Assembly (NCBI GenBank): GCA_029448655.1
Contig: JACCLO010000011.1
Span: 496,001-560,000, forward strand
Direction of reading: 5' to 3'
Source: Wolfiporia cocos
Taxonomy: Eukaryota > Basidiomycota > Agaricomycetes > Polyporales > Phaeolaceae
DNA: 64,000 nt
The notes under the pieces are model-generated. The model searched no databases, was not told the origin of the DNA, and worked only from the letters and a program-made list of their open reading frames with translations. This document shows positions 35,024 through 46,420 of this stretch, in pieces. Within the stretch, counting starts at the first letter, position 1; every line of letters begins with the position of its first letter. Position numbers and translations under genes: made by a program.

Positions 35024-35810
35024 ACAGATGGGAAGTGGTGATACGGGCAAGCGCTTGGACTAATGCGCGAAATTAAATGAGAACAGCGCTTGACCGATAA
35101 CTCCTACGTGATGGGCCGATTTGGAAGTGTAACGACTATGTCACGTAATAGTCACGTATTGGAACATTTGATGAGTTTGTATGAGGACTACCTTACCTGT
35201 GCCCTTGTTTGCCCTGTGGCCCGCACATCCTTGGGCTCCTGCGTGCAGTGCGTGCCTGCATGTGCGAATTGTGAGGTGGCTTGTAAGAAGGAAATTCGTC
35301 ACGCAGAAATCACAGGTTATGACAATGTTATTCCAGTAACACTTGTCTTTTACAGGATTTCGAAACTCCTTATATACTGTAGAGTGGAGTAAAGCTTAGG
35401 GCCTTCGGCCCAAGTATCCAACACCTTATAAGCTATTTCTAAGCAATGACCAAGAATGTATGGATGCATACAAATCAAGGGACCTGAGCACACATTGTAG
35501 CACATAAAGGTGGCAGATACAACGGAATAGGAAAGAAGTGAGATTATGTAACCGGGTAGCGCATGGCTGTGCCACACTCGTCCATCCCCCACATCTGTTC
35601 CCTGCTAATTCCGGTTCTGACACCCTCTGTAGCACACTCAGCGCACTTGTGCAGTGCATCCTCTCTTTGCCAGTGAGACGACGAACCCGGATTGGGCATC
35701 TACTGTCGCTGGGTGCTGAACACATATCTAAAGCTATCCAACTGTCTGGTTTTTTTTAAAATCATATCCGGTATAGTTTGATAGGTTCTGATAGGATGTT
35801 CTTTCTGTCA
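35024..35810. other. No gene recognised
   Basis: Short frames only (for example 35090-35392 plus, Cys-containing, no domain). Confidence 0.4.
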
Positions 35811-35815
35811 CAGAT

Positions 35816-36870
35816 TTATCTGGGGCTTACAGCATTTTTCCTATGATTATAGCAATTTACCTGGGATCTATACGTCTAACTACAAGTCGTCTACGCCACT
35901 CACGCTTACGCTCACGCTTGGCTCATGCCTCGCTAACGCTAAGTGTAACCCTTGGCTCACGCTAAGCTCACGCCAAACCCTATGGTCTCGCCCGTCAGAG
36001 CAAGACCAGCCACGTCATAGATCTTAGATCATAATGATAGGCCGAGCGCGGCACGCTCGCATAATAATGTCCACATGTACAAACAGTGCCTCGCGGCCTT
36101 GTACTATTGGGTCAGCCTTCACGGCTTCCCACCGCCATAAGATCCTCGATCACAATGGCACCTCAGGCGCGCCACGCCTTCGCATAATAATGGCAACACG
36201 GCCAAATAGCACTATATTAGCACCAAGGCAATATCGCTATAGGCTCGGCCTTCTCGGCCATCCCACGGACTCGGCGTTCCCCAAGTCCCGGGCTTCTGCC
36301 ATCACGGCGTTGCCCAAACACCGGTCCTCGCCTCACGGCTAAGACCGCCATATGTTCCGGTAACCATCCGGTCCGGACATATCACATGCTACGGTGCCTG
36401 CTGGCCCAATAGCATTACGACCTCGGCGTTCCGCCTTGGTCAGCACACGATGACCGGCCAATCGCCATTATACCTCACGGTATCCGGCAACCGGCATCCC
36501 TTATACCCGGGCTGCGCCCGCATTCACATGTTCATCTAACGATGAGACCACACGCTCTCTCTTTTACCATTGGCTCGGCCATTACCGGCGGGTCACGGCC
36601 TTTGTAGAGTAGTCATACCACTTGGTCGCCCTTACGGCAACCAAGCCCACATTCCTTATCGGGCATGTACTATATAGTAGCACATGACCCGTTATATTTG
36701 TGTATATAAGTAGGGCCTTGACGGCCTATAACCTTAGTTCTATTCTTCTCGGCGTACGCCGTAGAAGAACCTCCTACCTCCTATTGCGTCTGATAACCTC
36801 TTCCTCACCTAAGTCGCCTAGTTCATCGCAGGATACTGGCTTGGTGAGTCCCACAGAGCCATCTGTGTCA
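35816..36870 (+). repeat. Solo LTR, family O (1055 bp)
   Basis: TGTCACAGATTTATCT...ATCTGTGTCA; perfect duplications ctttc (35811-35815, 36871-36875). TATATAAG near 36703 precedes TAGTTCTATTCTTCTCGG, similar in layout to element 2. Confidence 0.9.
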
Positions 36871-37414
36871 CTTTCATTGGGACTAGTCACACCCATCATG
36901 TCATGCAGAAACTATCAGGTATGTGGCTGCTGTGACTAATATGGATTTTCAGAGGGACTTCAGTCACAGAGATTAATTTTCAGACTGCATTTCATTAGCA
37001 CCATGAGTTCCCAATGTGCATATCAATCTGACATATGTAGATTAATCTACCACTTTAATAAAATAAACTGTCAAGCTCAGGAATGAAACCCAGTGAAAAG
37101 CTGTCATATCATTAGTATACTTGTAAATACCAGAAGAAATCAAAAGATACCTTTGAGATAACTATTCCTACCAAAAGATAATGAAAGCTATATGCCAAGA
37201 ATCTGAGCACTCCAATTGCTGATGCCAAGGCTTTTGTCATACCAATACCTACTCATTTATATTTTCCACATATCCTCGATTAATAGAAGTCATGTCTGAG
37301 CATCTTTCAAGCAGATGTCCAGTTGCAAAACTGCAAGTTGACATCAAGTCAAAAATTGTCTTGTGGGCAGCAATTTGGACTTCGACTTCATTGCAAGCAG
37401 CAAGTCCAAGTGCT

Positions 37415-37612
37415 CATGTGAGTTGGTCACTCAATTGCATCATAGTACAAGTACTGTCCTGTCTCGAGTCATCCATCTATTTTTCTTATCTCTACCTCAT
37501 ACTTCCACCATCTCCCAAGGTATATGCAGCTCTGGTAATGTGATCATAGAGGAGATTGGATTCTTCATGCAGATCACAGCAAAGGAAACAAGGTTAAGTG
37601 AGTATATGCATG
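37415..37612. repeat. Dispersed repeat J, copy 2
   Basis: See 31395-31612. Lies within element H. Confidence 0.5.
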
Positions 37613-38247
37613 CCCAGCACTTGTCTCTGATAATTTTCATCTGTGGATACAGATTGCAGAGGTGTATACATCCCCATTCTTTCATGTGCCCCAATGTCAC
37701 AATACCTGTGACCCACCCTCAACATATGTCCTACTACATCTTAAACGTCTAGTCTCCTGCTGATGTCTGCTGCAGATGCCTGGCTTGCAGAGACACATTC
37801 TAATATTCTTAGATCATAGCATAGGAATGGTGGTAAAGGGGATGGATGCCCCAACATCAAATTGAGAAGTCTGAGGAGTAAGCCTCAGATGACTACAGTA
37901 TATATACATGCAAGCACAATAGTCCTATCTAGGTCTGCCCTAAAGCAATGTGGCCTGTGTGCACATGCCTAACGGTAACTAAGCTTCTGCTTACATATAT
38001 GAGTCATGTGACCATGATGGCTAGGTATCATAGGGGATACACATCGATACTAAACTAGTCAGGTGACCTCTGAATGTAATTACATATGGTCGAGACTAGG
38101 GAGAGGCAGTATCAGGCCTCATGTTGTATTCACAATACCCAAGAAGATGCTTCTTCTTTATTCACTTTGCCACCTACTTGGTGAGGCACATTTAAGCATG
38201 TGCTTGCACTTCTGCAGGGGGCATGCTCAACTTCACAGTCACCTCAC

Positions 38248-38957
38248 TGTTACAGTTATTTTAATTTTTCGGATGCTGGCAGAACTCACCATTGGGTGAA
38301 TACGATACAGGGACTTGTTGTGCAACCAATTCCCCTGGCTACTTGTGACTCTACTGGGCGCATCCCCAGTTGTACTAGTGTATAGGGCACATTTCGACTT
38401 TGGCAGATCCAACTCTGCCCCATTTCACATTTATCATTTGCTGATTGACAGATGGCATTCAACCATCATTAAACATTGCTATCTATCATTTCAGATATAT
38501 CACTACATACTTATCGAACATTTTGTACTATAGCATAGATAGTATCGGTGAAGTCTGGGACAGACAAGACCCCTAAAACTTAACGTAGTATATAAACTGA
38601 TGTACTTAGTGTCAAGGCTCTCCAGCTGAACCTTGTTGTATAAACAAGAAGTCTCATACTCATTCTCAAATGTAGGAAACCATGCTCAGTATTTGCCAAG
38701 CCCTGAACTGACTAAGTCCTCAAAGTGCACATTGACTTCTTGGACTTAGGCAAGTCTCGTATTCCAGGAGACTTGTATCTAGACCAATTATATTCTCTAA
38801 CACGTATTGAATATCAAACGATCCCCTAAGGTCTTTGACTTAGGGCTCAAAGGCTTATTCAGATAATATTTGCCTTGTGCTCGTCCACAGGACTACACAG
38901 AGAAGAACGATTTATATTTGTGATTCAAATATACAAACGGGTATTTGACCCATAACA
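38248..38957 (+). repeat. Solo LTR, family C (710 bp)
   Basis: TGTTACAGTTATTTT...CCCATAACA; perfect duplications ctcac on both sides. Confidence 0.9.
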
Positions 38958-39396
38958 CTCACCCACTCCCCCTCCAAAATGCATGGAACATCAAGGATGT
39001 GCACTTTCTTGCCAATAGCACACCAGGCTCATGTCTGAGTGGACTGGCTGCAGATCATGTTCAATATGGTGAGTATATGTGCTGGTGTTGACACATGGCA
39101 TGCAGTCATCCAGGTAAGCCCCGTCTGCTCCATAAAGGCTGTACTTGGCCTCCTTACACATACTACAGTAGGGGCAGCACCTCTGCCATCTCAGTGGTTC
39201 AGCTGACCTGCAGCGGCTGAAAGCATGGCTCATGCCCCTGTGCTGGGTCAGGCCAGTGTACAATAGGGTAATTGGTGTAGCTGGTGTCACTTCTGGGTGA
39301 CTTAGAGAACTGGACAATATGTGCGCCATTTTTTGAGTGAGTCACATACTTTCTAGAGCGATGAAATCAAGTAGATCCTGATATACACATAGGATC

Positions 39397-40105
39397 TGTT
39401 ACGGTTATTTTAATTTTCGTGACGCTGGCAGAACTCACCATTGGGTGAATACGGTACAGGGACTTGTTGCGCAACCAACCCCCCTGGCTACTCATGATCG
39501 TACCGGGTGCAACCCCGGTTGTACTAGTGTATAGGGCACGTTTGACTCTGGCAGATCCAACTCTGTCCCCGTTTCATATCTATCATTCCATAACTGACAG
39601 ATGGTGTTCAACTGCCATATCATTCCTATCTATCATTTCAGATACATTGCTCCATACTGATCAAACGTCTCATACTATAGCGTAGATAGTATCGGTGACA
39701 TCTGGGACGGACTCGACCCCTGAAACTTGACATAGTATAAAAGCCAATGTACGTACTGTTGAGGCTCTTCAGCTTGACCTTGTTGTATAATAAGAAGTCT
39801 TATACTTGTTTTAAAACATAGGAAACTATGCTCAGTATTCACCAAGCTTGCAAACCGATTAAGTCCCTGAAGTGCACATCAACTTCTCGGACTTAGGCAA
39901 GTCTTATATTCTATAAGACTTGCATTAAGAACAGATTATATCCTCTAATGTGTATTGGATATCAAACAACCCCTAGAGTCTCTGACTAAGGGCTCGAAGG
40001 CTTATTAACAGATATATTTGCCTTGCACTCACCTCTCAGGCTATGTACAGAAGAATGATTTATATTCGCATATTGAATATACGAATGGGTATATGACCCA
40101 TAACA
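39397..40105 (+). repeat. Solo LTR, family C (709 bp)
   Basis: TGTTACGGTTATTTT...CCCATAACA; perfect duplications ggatc on both sides. Confidence 0.9.
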
Positions 40106-40110
40106 GGATC

Positions 40111-41337
40111 ACCCTGATAGATTCACAAATTCTCTTTGACATGCTCAAGTGCTCTGAGGATAGGTTCATATATTTTCTGGTATGGTGCAAAATGTGGATG
40201 CAGATGGTTTCATGTATCCTCTGATAGACCCAGAAGATGGGATTCAGTGGATTTTGGTATTCTCTGGTACAATGCAAAAATCATGTAAAATACTTTCTGG
40301 TAGCTGTTGATAGATTAAAGCAATTAAAAAATGAGGTCTGATATGGACATGTATGCTTTGATTTAGTGAGTCTCTGCATACTGGTATGTTTGAGTATCTT
40401 GGGATAGTTGCTACATTTTCAGACGGGGCCGTCGGGTATTTTCTGGTAATTAGTAGTATATTGGAATGCTATCCTACTAGCTTGCAGTATATTACAGTGG
40501 CTTCTAGTATACTGCTGGGCACCTAGAGAAATAGTGAATTCTATGAACAGTCCAACTTTCGTATCAGATCATATCGGGTAGCTACTGATAGGATCTGATA
40601 TGAGGTACTTTCACTGGGAGTGAAACCTAAGCCTCAGATGCTGGAAACATGGCATATTGACAAGCCTACCACTACACTACTGAGCAATGCACTGAGCTGT
40701 GTATGTTTTCATAAATGTACCGACAATAAGAAAATTTCGATTAACTAAAGACTGAGGTCAAGTAATTGACTGGCTTCAGAACATTGATTAGATAGAGTAC
40801 TAGTTATAGTGAAATTATACTACAGCCATGACTTTACATTCCACATGGAGCTATTTAGTTCAGGAGTTGAAGAATTGATTACATTATTGTGTCAGGGTGG
40901 AGTTTGTGTGGCAGAAAATACTCGATATATATATATATTATTCTAACTTATAACCAACCTTTGTAGTGTAGTGGTTATATTGTGTGTCTATTTAGTCTCG
41001 TCCCCAGCCCTTGCATGTGGCTGCTGCTGCTCAGGAGAACCCGATCAGAGTGCAAAAAAATCACAAGCAGCCACTGTACAAGGTCCGGTGGGTATTGGCA
41101 GGGTGGGTGTAGGTGACCCTGTCTTGTGACCGTGGTGCTGGTGTGTATAGCACGACATGGTGTGCATATGCATCCTCACAACTGTACTTATGTGCTACCT
41201 GCATCAGGCTTGGTCTTTTTGATACACTGTCATAATACCCTCTAAGTAAACTCACAGGAGTCTGTTCAATCATGACATACATGCCACTTCATCACTGAGA
41301 AATATCAAAAAGTATTGGGCCTGACAGTGTCACAGGC
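40111..41337. other. No gene recognised; AT-rich
   Basis: Contains diverged gatagattaaag / tctgatatg units and a short TA microsatellite near 40928. Probably interior of element H. Confidence 0.4.
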
Positions 41338-42310
41338 CAATTTCAAAGCATTTAGACATAATCCAATTCCAACCCCGCTCATGCTAAACCAGACCATAGC
41401 AGCACCAGAGCACCTCTAAGAGCACCCTCAATGCTGGAACCCGATGCCATAGCCAGTAGGAGCCCTAGACCCATAAGCCACCCAAGGCACTAGCTACTTG
41501 AACCACAAGCATCACCAGCCATGCCTAAAGTCCCAGAGCACCAGTCCAAACATCCGGTCCAAAGCCCAGTCACAAAGCTAGGCAAGCACAACAGAGCACA
41601 GTGAGCCAGGCAGCGCACCTAACCAAGCCAACCACCTGCTGTCAGAACCCCATCACTCACCATTGTAGCTTGCCAAACCAGGCCAAGGCTACACGAGACT
41701 CCTGGCTAGGACCACCAGTACACATCCATCCCACTAACCATCTCCAATGCCTCCCATCTCCACAAACCACTGCCATCAATGGCCACATGGTCACTACCAA
41801 CCATGGACTACATGCCATTACAGGCACGGACTATGTACGAATATGGACCACAGTCTACAGAGGCTCTAAACCTACAAACCCACCCTAGCCAACAAAAACC
41901 ACCGGCCACAGGCTAAGTCACGATGTCACCAATCACTAGAGGACCACCAATCGCCATATGTCACCCAGCACCATTACCAGCCAGGTCCCCAATCACCAAG
42001 AACCACTGATCACAGACCATTAACCCCACCATTACCGGCACCCATCCCAATCATGCTAGAACCCTGATCGACGGACACTATGTCACACCATTACTGGCAG
42101 AGCCCCCAATCATGAACCATCACAATCACAACCCAACGGATTGGTAGCCCACTCCAATCCAGGCATAACCTGCTACATCGCCATGGCCATCTAACAAACA
42201 GCAGACACAGCCGCTCCCACACTAATGCCATTACCGGCCCGTAGCACAAACATGTACATACATTAGAAACACATATAATGGGCCAACAGTTGAGGTAGTA
42301 CCTCAGACTT

Positions 42311-42913
42311 TGTCACGGTTTCTCTTATTTTTCCTTATTTTTCCCTATTTTCTCTGATTTTCTACAGCTCGTTCTACTCGCTTTCCATATCACGGTATGT
42401 CTCACCCTTATCTCACTCTCGTAGATAACTCTTATCTTATCTCTTGTGCACGTTAGCTCAGCGCCTATCACGGCGCCTCGTCTTATCTGTAGACATATCT
42501 TATCTTTCCTGCACGTGACCTTACAAAGAGTTCACAACATACGTTGCCACACGTCACATGGCTTTCTAGTGACTCGCATCACCTGCCTCTGGCTCACGCT
42601 CAGTCAGCGGCCTAACTCACGTCACATGCTGTAGCCTTATGCTCAGTCAGCGACCTTTGGAACTATCACAAGCTTCGGGTCGTACCATTACCGGTACCTA
42701 ACCCTACGCCCTGCGGTATCACTAGTCTTACCTACAGTGTTATGGGTCTTACCCCTCATGTATATAAGCTGGCCTCTGAGTACGTTGTAGACTCAGAATA
42801 GTTCTCCTCGACAATCGACTAGTTGCTCTTAACAACTGCTTGACTCTTACACCTCACCTTTACCAACACTGCCCCTCAACACTTATTTTCAGTCTTAGTG
42901 AGTGTCTGCGTCA
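42311..42913 (+). repeat. 5' LTR of Gypsy element 2 (603 bp)
   Basis: TGTCACGGTTTC...GTCTGCGTCA. TATATAAG lies 32-34 nt before AGAATAGTTCT (42795-42805), the predicted RNA start. Confidence 0.95.
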
Positions 42914-42915
42914 TT

Positions 42916-42926
42916 AGAACTATTCT
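42916..42926 (+). other. Self-priming primer-binding site of Gypsy element 2
   Basis: AGAACTATTCT, two bases after the LTR, is exactly complementary to AGAATAGTTCT at 42795-42805. Confidence 0.85.
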
Positions 42927-43445
42927 TTTCATCGCCCCCCGGCCTTTTGGCCCTGGGGATTTGTGTTTCTAGGCCGGCGGTTTGGTGTCTATCCCTTTAC
43001 AGGTACTTTTGTATTGGGATCTGGGGGATACATGGCGACGACCAGCCATTCAATAGGTTATTAGCGGCACCTGCAAAGGGCCGTTAATGTGAACGGCGGC
43101 GGTGGATCAGACTTGGGCGATGCCCCAGACCTATCCCCGTTACTTAGTAACACGTTTATTGTCCAGACGTAAGGACACAGCCTCGTTCCTTCGGGAACCA
43201 GACTAAAACCCGGCTTGCCGGCCTAATGACCACATGGGATTGAACCTTAACGGGATCTCCCGGTCACCGCTTCTCAGCGGCGGCTAACTTGCCTGCGGTG
43301 GACGTTTGGGAGCGCTGCGGCTAGCCACCATGGGTGTAATACCCTAATCTGGCCTGTTACCGGGACCGCAAGGGAAGCGGGACCTGTTGTATCTTCCACT
43401 CCGGACGTGTATGAGAGAGATGCACGCCGTCGTCGACACACCGAC

Positions 43446-44435
43446 ATGACACCTTACCGCATCAAGAACGGCCGTTTCCGGACCCTTTTTTTATATAGTT
43501 GTAGTACAGCTTTCTCACGTAGTTACACAGCCATGCCTGCCGAGCGACAAGAGAAGTCCATCAAGATGGTCGAGGCCCGCCTGAGGGCCGGCCCGATCGT
43601 CAAGAAGCAGAAGCAGAAGGGTGACACCGGCAAGATGCCGGATAAGATGGTCGTTACCAACGCGGCCAACGGCAAACCGGAGCTCTGGAACATTCCATCC
43701 AAGAGCCGTAAGGAGGTCGAAGACCTCATCCGGAAGCCCAAGTATCACAGGCCTCGCCTAGGCCCCGCAGCCATCAAAACAAGGAACCAGCAGATCGCGG
43801 AGGAAGAAGCTAAGGCCATGCGGAAGTACGCGGCCCTTTCTGCTAAACGCGCCCGCGAGCGACGCTTAGAGGAAGAAGCCGAAGTAGCCCGCCACATCGA
43901 GGCCGACGCAGCTTCCCGCGCCCGTCGCGCCCCTCCGCCCCCCGATCAGTCTCTTATGAATCGAATTCTCACGCCCGACGAACTCCAGAAGATCGTCGAC
44001 CTCGTCCGCTTGCCACGGGCCGAGTGGGCTGAGAAACGCCTCTACGACATCCCACGTGACTTCAACGTATTCGACATCTCCTGCACGGAGAAGAAGTTCG
44101 ATTGGGGTGCCAAGGTGATACCCATACTACTGGAGACCGCGAAGGTACTCGCCCCGGTGTACGCATGCATCGTGGCGAATTCAGACCTTTGCAACGGTCA
44201 TCCCACCTACGAGGTAACCAACCTCCTGCGGGACCTCCAGACAGTGTGCAAGAACTTCATCGAGGCGGTACTCAGAGATAAGATCGACAACAGCCAGATG
44301 CGGCTGCTGGTCAAGAACTGTAAATTAGTAGGGAACTTTATGACTGGATATCCTAGCGTAGATAGGGAGCACATACAACGTATTATACGGGGGCTCAACG
44401 CCCTCAATGTATGGTTCCCGGTCCACCAAATGTAA
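43446..44435 (+). CDS. Extra 5' ORF of Gypsy element 2, function unknown
   Basis: About 330 codons from ATG 43446; the more likely start is ATG 43533 (MPAERQEKSIKMVEARLRAG, about 300 codons), preceded by a cacag that could be a splice acceptor. The N-terminus is Lys/Arg-rich (VKKQKQKGDTGKMPDK), the middle is a strongly charged predicted coiled coil (EEEAKAMRKYAALSAKRARE), and the C-terminal third is globular-looking (FDWGAKVIPILLETAKVLAP; FMTGYPSVDREHIQRIIRGL). It precedes gag by about 200 nt. No protease, RT or envelope feature is present and I recognise no family. An accessory or second structural protein is possible. The frame is intact. Confidence 0.7.
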   Translation: MTPYRIKNGRFRTLFLYSCSTAFSRSYTAMPAERQEKSIKMVEARLRAGPIVKKQKQKGDTGKMPDKMVVTNAANGKPELWNIPSKSRKEVEDLIRKPKYHRPRLGPAAIKTRNQQIAEEEAKAMRKYAALSAKRARERRLEEEAEVARHIEADAASRARRAPPPPDQSLMNRILTPDELQKIVDLVRLPRAEWAEKRLYDIPRDFNVFDISCTEKKFDWGAKVIPILLETAKVLAPVYACIVANSDLCNGHPTYEVTNLLRDLQTVCKNFIEAVLRDKIDNSQMRLLVKNCKLVGNFMTGYPSVDREHIQRIIRGLNALNVWFPVHQM

Positions 44436-44631
44436 AACCCTCGCAGACCACCTGATAAGGGGTCTTGCTTTAACGCTTCTTATTGTGTGACTTCAAGCTC
44501 GGGCTCAAGAAAGGCACAAGACATGGCAGTAGATAATTTTAGTAACTACGTTATTTTTTTTGCCTCGGTTCTCCTCCTTTTACAGGGATTCCCGCGCTTT
44601 TTTCAAACAAGTGCTCACCAGGTTTTTAGCC

Positions 44632-46420
44632 ATGTCGCAAACCCAACCCGAAGCTTCCGGCTCGCGCACCGCGGTGAACACACCCGTGCACACCCCGGAG
44701 CGAACCACCTCCCCTACCCCCGTTGCACGTGAGACACGCACCCCCGGCCCACGTACGACTCCCCGACCACGACTCCCACCAATGGAGCAGTAGCCGTCTG
44801 TATTCTCGGGTCCCCTCATCGGGAACGAACAGTTGCCGCCTAAATACGGCAACTACACGGCTTTGGAGTTCGACAGCCAAGAAGTCCTACCCGTCAGAGA
44901 GGAATTCGAGGTAGCCGGGGACGCCTACGACACCATTCCCGAAGAAGAGCATGCCGCTCTCCGCCAGACATTTCAGATGTGTCTAAATTTCATGAGCGAG
45001 AACGCGAACGTCGCCGCGAGGTACACCAACGAAGAACTCCGTCGATTCCGCTTCACACTTGACTCCAGGCTGCGTCTCGTCCTTCATAGGGCAGACGAGC
45101 ACCGCCAGTACACTAGGTTACTGGAGGTGCGCCTGGCAGCAGCGGAAAACCGGGTCAATTCGACCCGTGACGACCTCGACGCCGCCCTCACCAGACTCCG
45201 TAAAATGGAGTCCACGACCACGCGCAATCTCGCCGACCTGTCACAAAATCTCAGAAACAGGTACCCCCCCCTGTCTCGAACCCAGGGCCTTAGGTGTACG
45301 GTATGTCATGTGACGTCTAGTAGATATAGTCGAGTAGTATAGCGGTTATGCGCCAGACGGCGCCTACCCAGGTCACGTGGACTGCTTACGTATACAGAGG
45401 CTGTGTAGATAGCGCACGGACCTTTACATTAGGGCGGGCCTTACTGCCTGCCGCGCGCATCCCCTTTGTATATAAGGCTTCATGGTCTGAGGCATACTCC
45501 TCAGACCTTTCAATCTCGACTCTGGGCTTGGCCCCTCCTCTCTTACTCATGCGTGCTAGTCTGTGAGACCCACCTCGCCTTAGAACCGCTTGGCGTTGTA
45601 CCCTAGGAGGTGGTCACCTAGGGGAGTCGGTCTATGGATGGGTTATGCGTGAGTGACACTATGAGATTTGTGTCACGACCGCCTCGCCAAACTCGAGGCC
45701 GCTGCCACCACGACAGCCGCCTCCACTTCCACCACTGCTCCTACTGGAGTAGCACCTCTCCGCCCCAAGGCGACGCCCCCACCGACCTTTACCGGTGATG
45801 GATCTAAGATCCCGGTAAAGGAATGGCTCCAGAAGTGCATCATGTACTTCTCGGTAGCGAAAATCTACCAGGAGCGGGAGCAGATCGTCGAAGCCCTGCA
45901 GCGTCTATCAGGGTCGGCGTTCCAATATCAGGAAAAGAGGATTAGGGACTCAGTAGACGTAACGAAGTCCCTCGGAACGTGGAAGGAGTTTGAGGATGAC
46001 ATGGAGCGCGTCTACGGGAAGAAGACGGACCAGGAGGTGGCCCGTAAGGAGATCAAGAGGTATTTCGGCGACGAGGGAAAGAAGAAGGTGAAAGCCAACT
46101 TCTTCACGTACGCGGAGAGGCTTTGTCAACTTGTCAAAGCGGCGAAGTCCAAGAACTCGACGGTGCTGGAGGAACTGAAGGACGCGTTACCCGAAAAGGT
46201 ACGCGATGGCTTCTTGATGTTGAAGATCATCAAGCACCCCGCCCCCACCGAGTGGGAAAAATATCTCGATATGGCTATCGAGTTCTACAAGGACGCGTAC
46301 CCCGACGCTATTACCGGGAGTATCTTCGAAGACGGGAAGAAGGAGACGAAGAAGGTGGAGGGAAGCTCGGGCGGCAAGAAGGCAAAGGCCCACCAAACCG
46401 TCGGAGGAGGAGGCAGATGA
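44632..46420 (+). pseudogene. gag: gag of Gypsy element 2, interrupted by a solo LTR and a TAG
   Basis: ATG 44632 (MSQTQPEASGSRTAVNTPVH); a Pro/Thr-rich start, TAG at 44791 following GAG CAG (likely CAG to TAG), then a coiled coil (YTRLLEVRLAAAENRVNSTR). At 45239 the solo LTR enters; with it and one cgacc removed, RNLAD joins RLAKLEAAA in frame. The capsid part has PTFTGDGSKIPVKEWLQKC and RRYFGDE-like sequence, ending at TGA 46420. No zinc knuckle follows. Pol is in the +1 frame relative to gag here, but the junction is probably a deletion scar. Confidence 0.8.
45239..45675 (+). repeat. Solo LTR, family P (437 bp), nested in gag
   Basis: TGTCACAAAATC...ATTTGTGTCA; perfect duplications cgacc (45234-45238, 45676-45680). 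Contains TATATAAGG near 45471 about 34 nt before ctcAGACC. Confidence 0.9.

Noticed and set aside
45265..45345. Split tRNA-like boxes (ggttcgagac on minus, tagtatagcggtta on plus)
   Set aside because: The boxes face opposite ways and lie inside the solo LTR at 45239-45675; no cloverleaf can be built.
45260..45680. Intron in gag of element 2
   Set aside because: The length and the perfect cgacc duplication with TGTCA...TGTCA ends identify a solo LTR.
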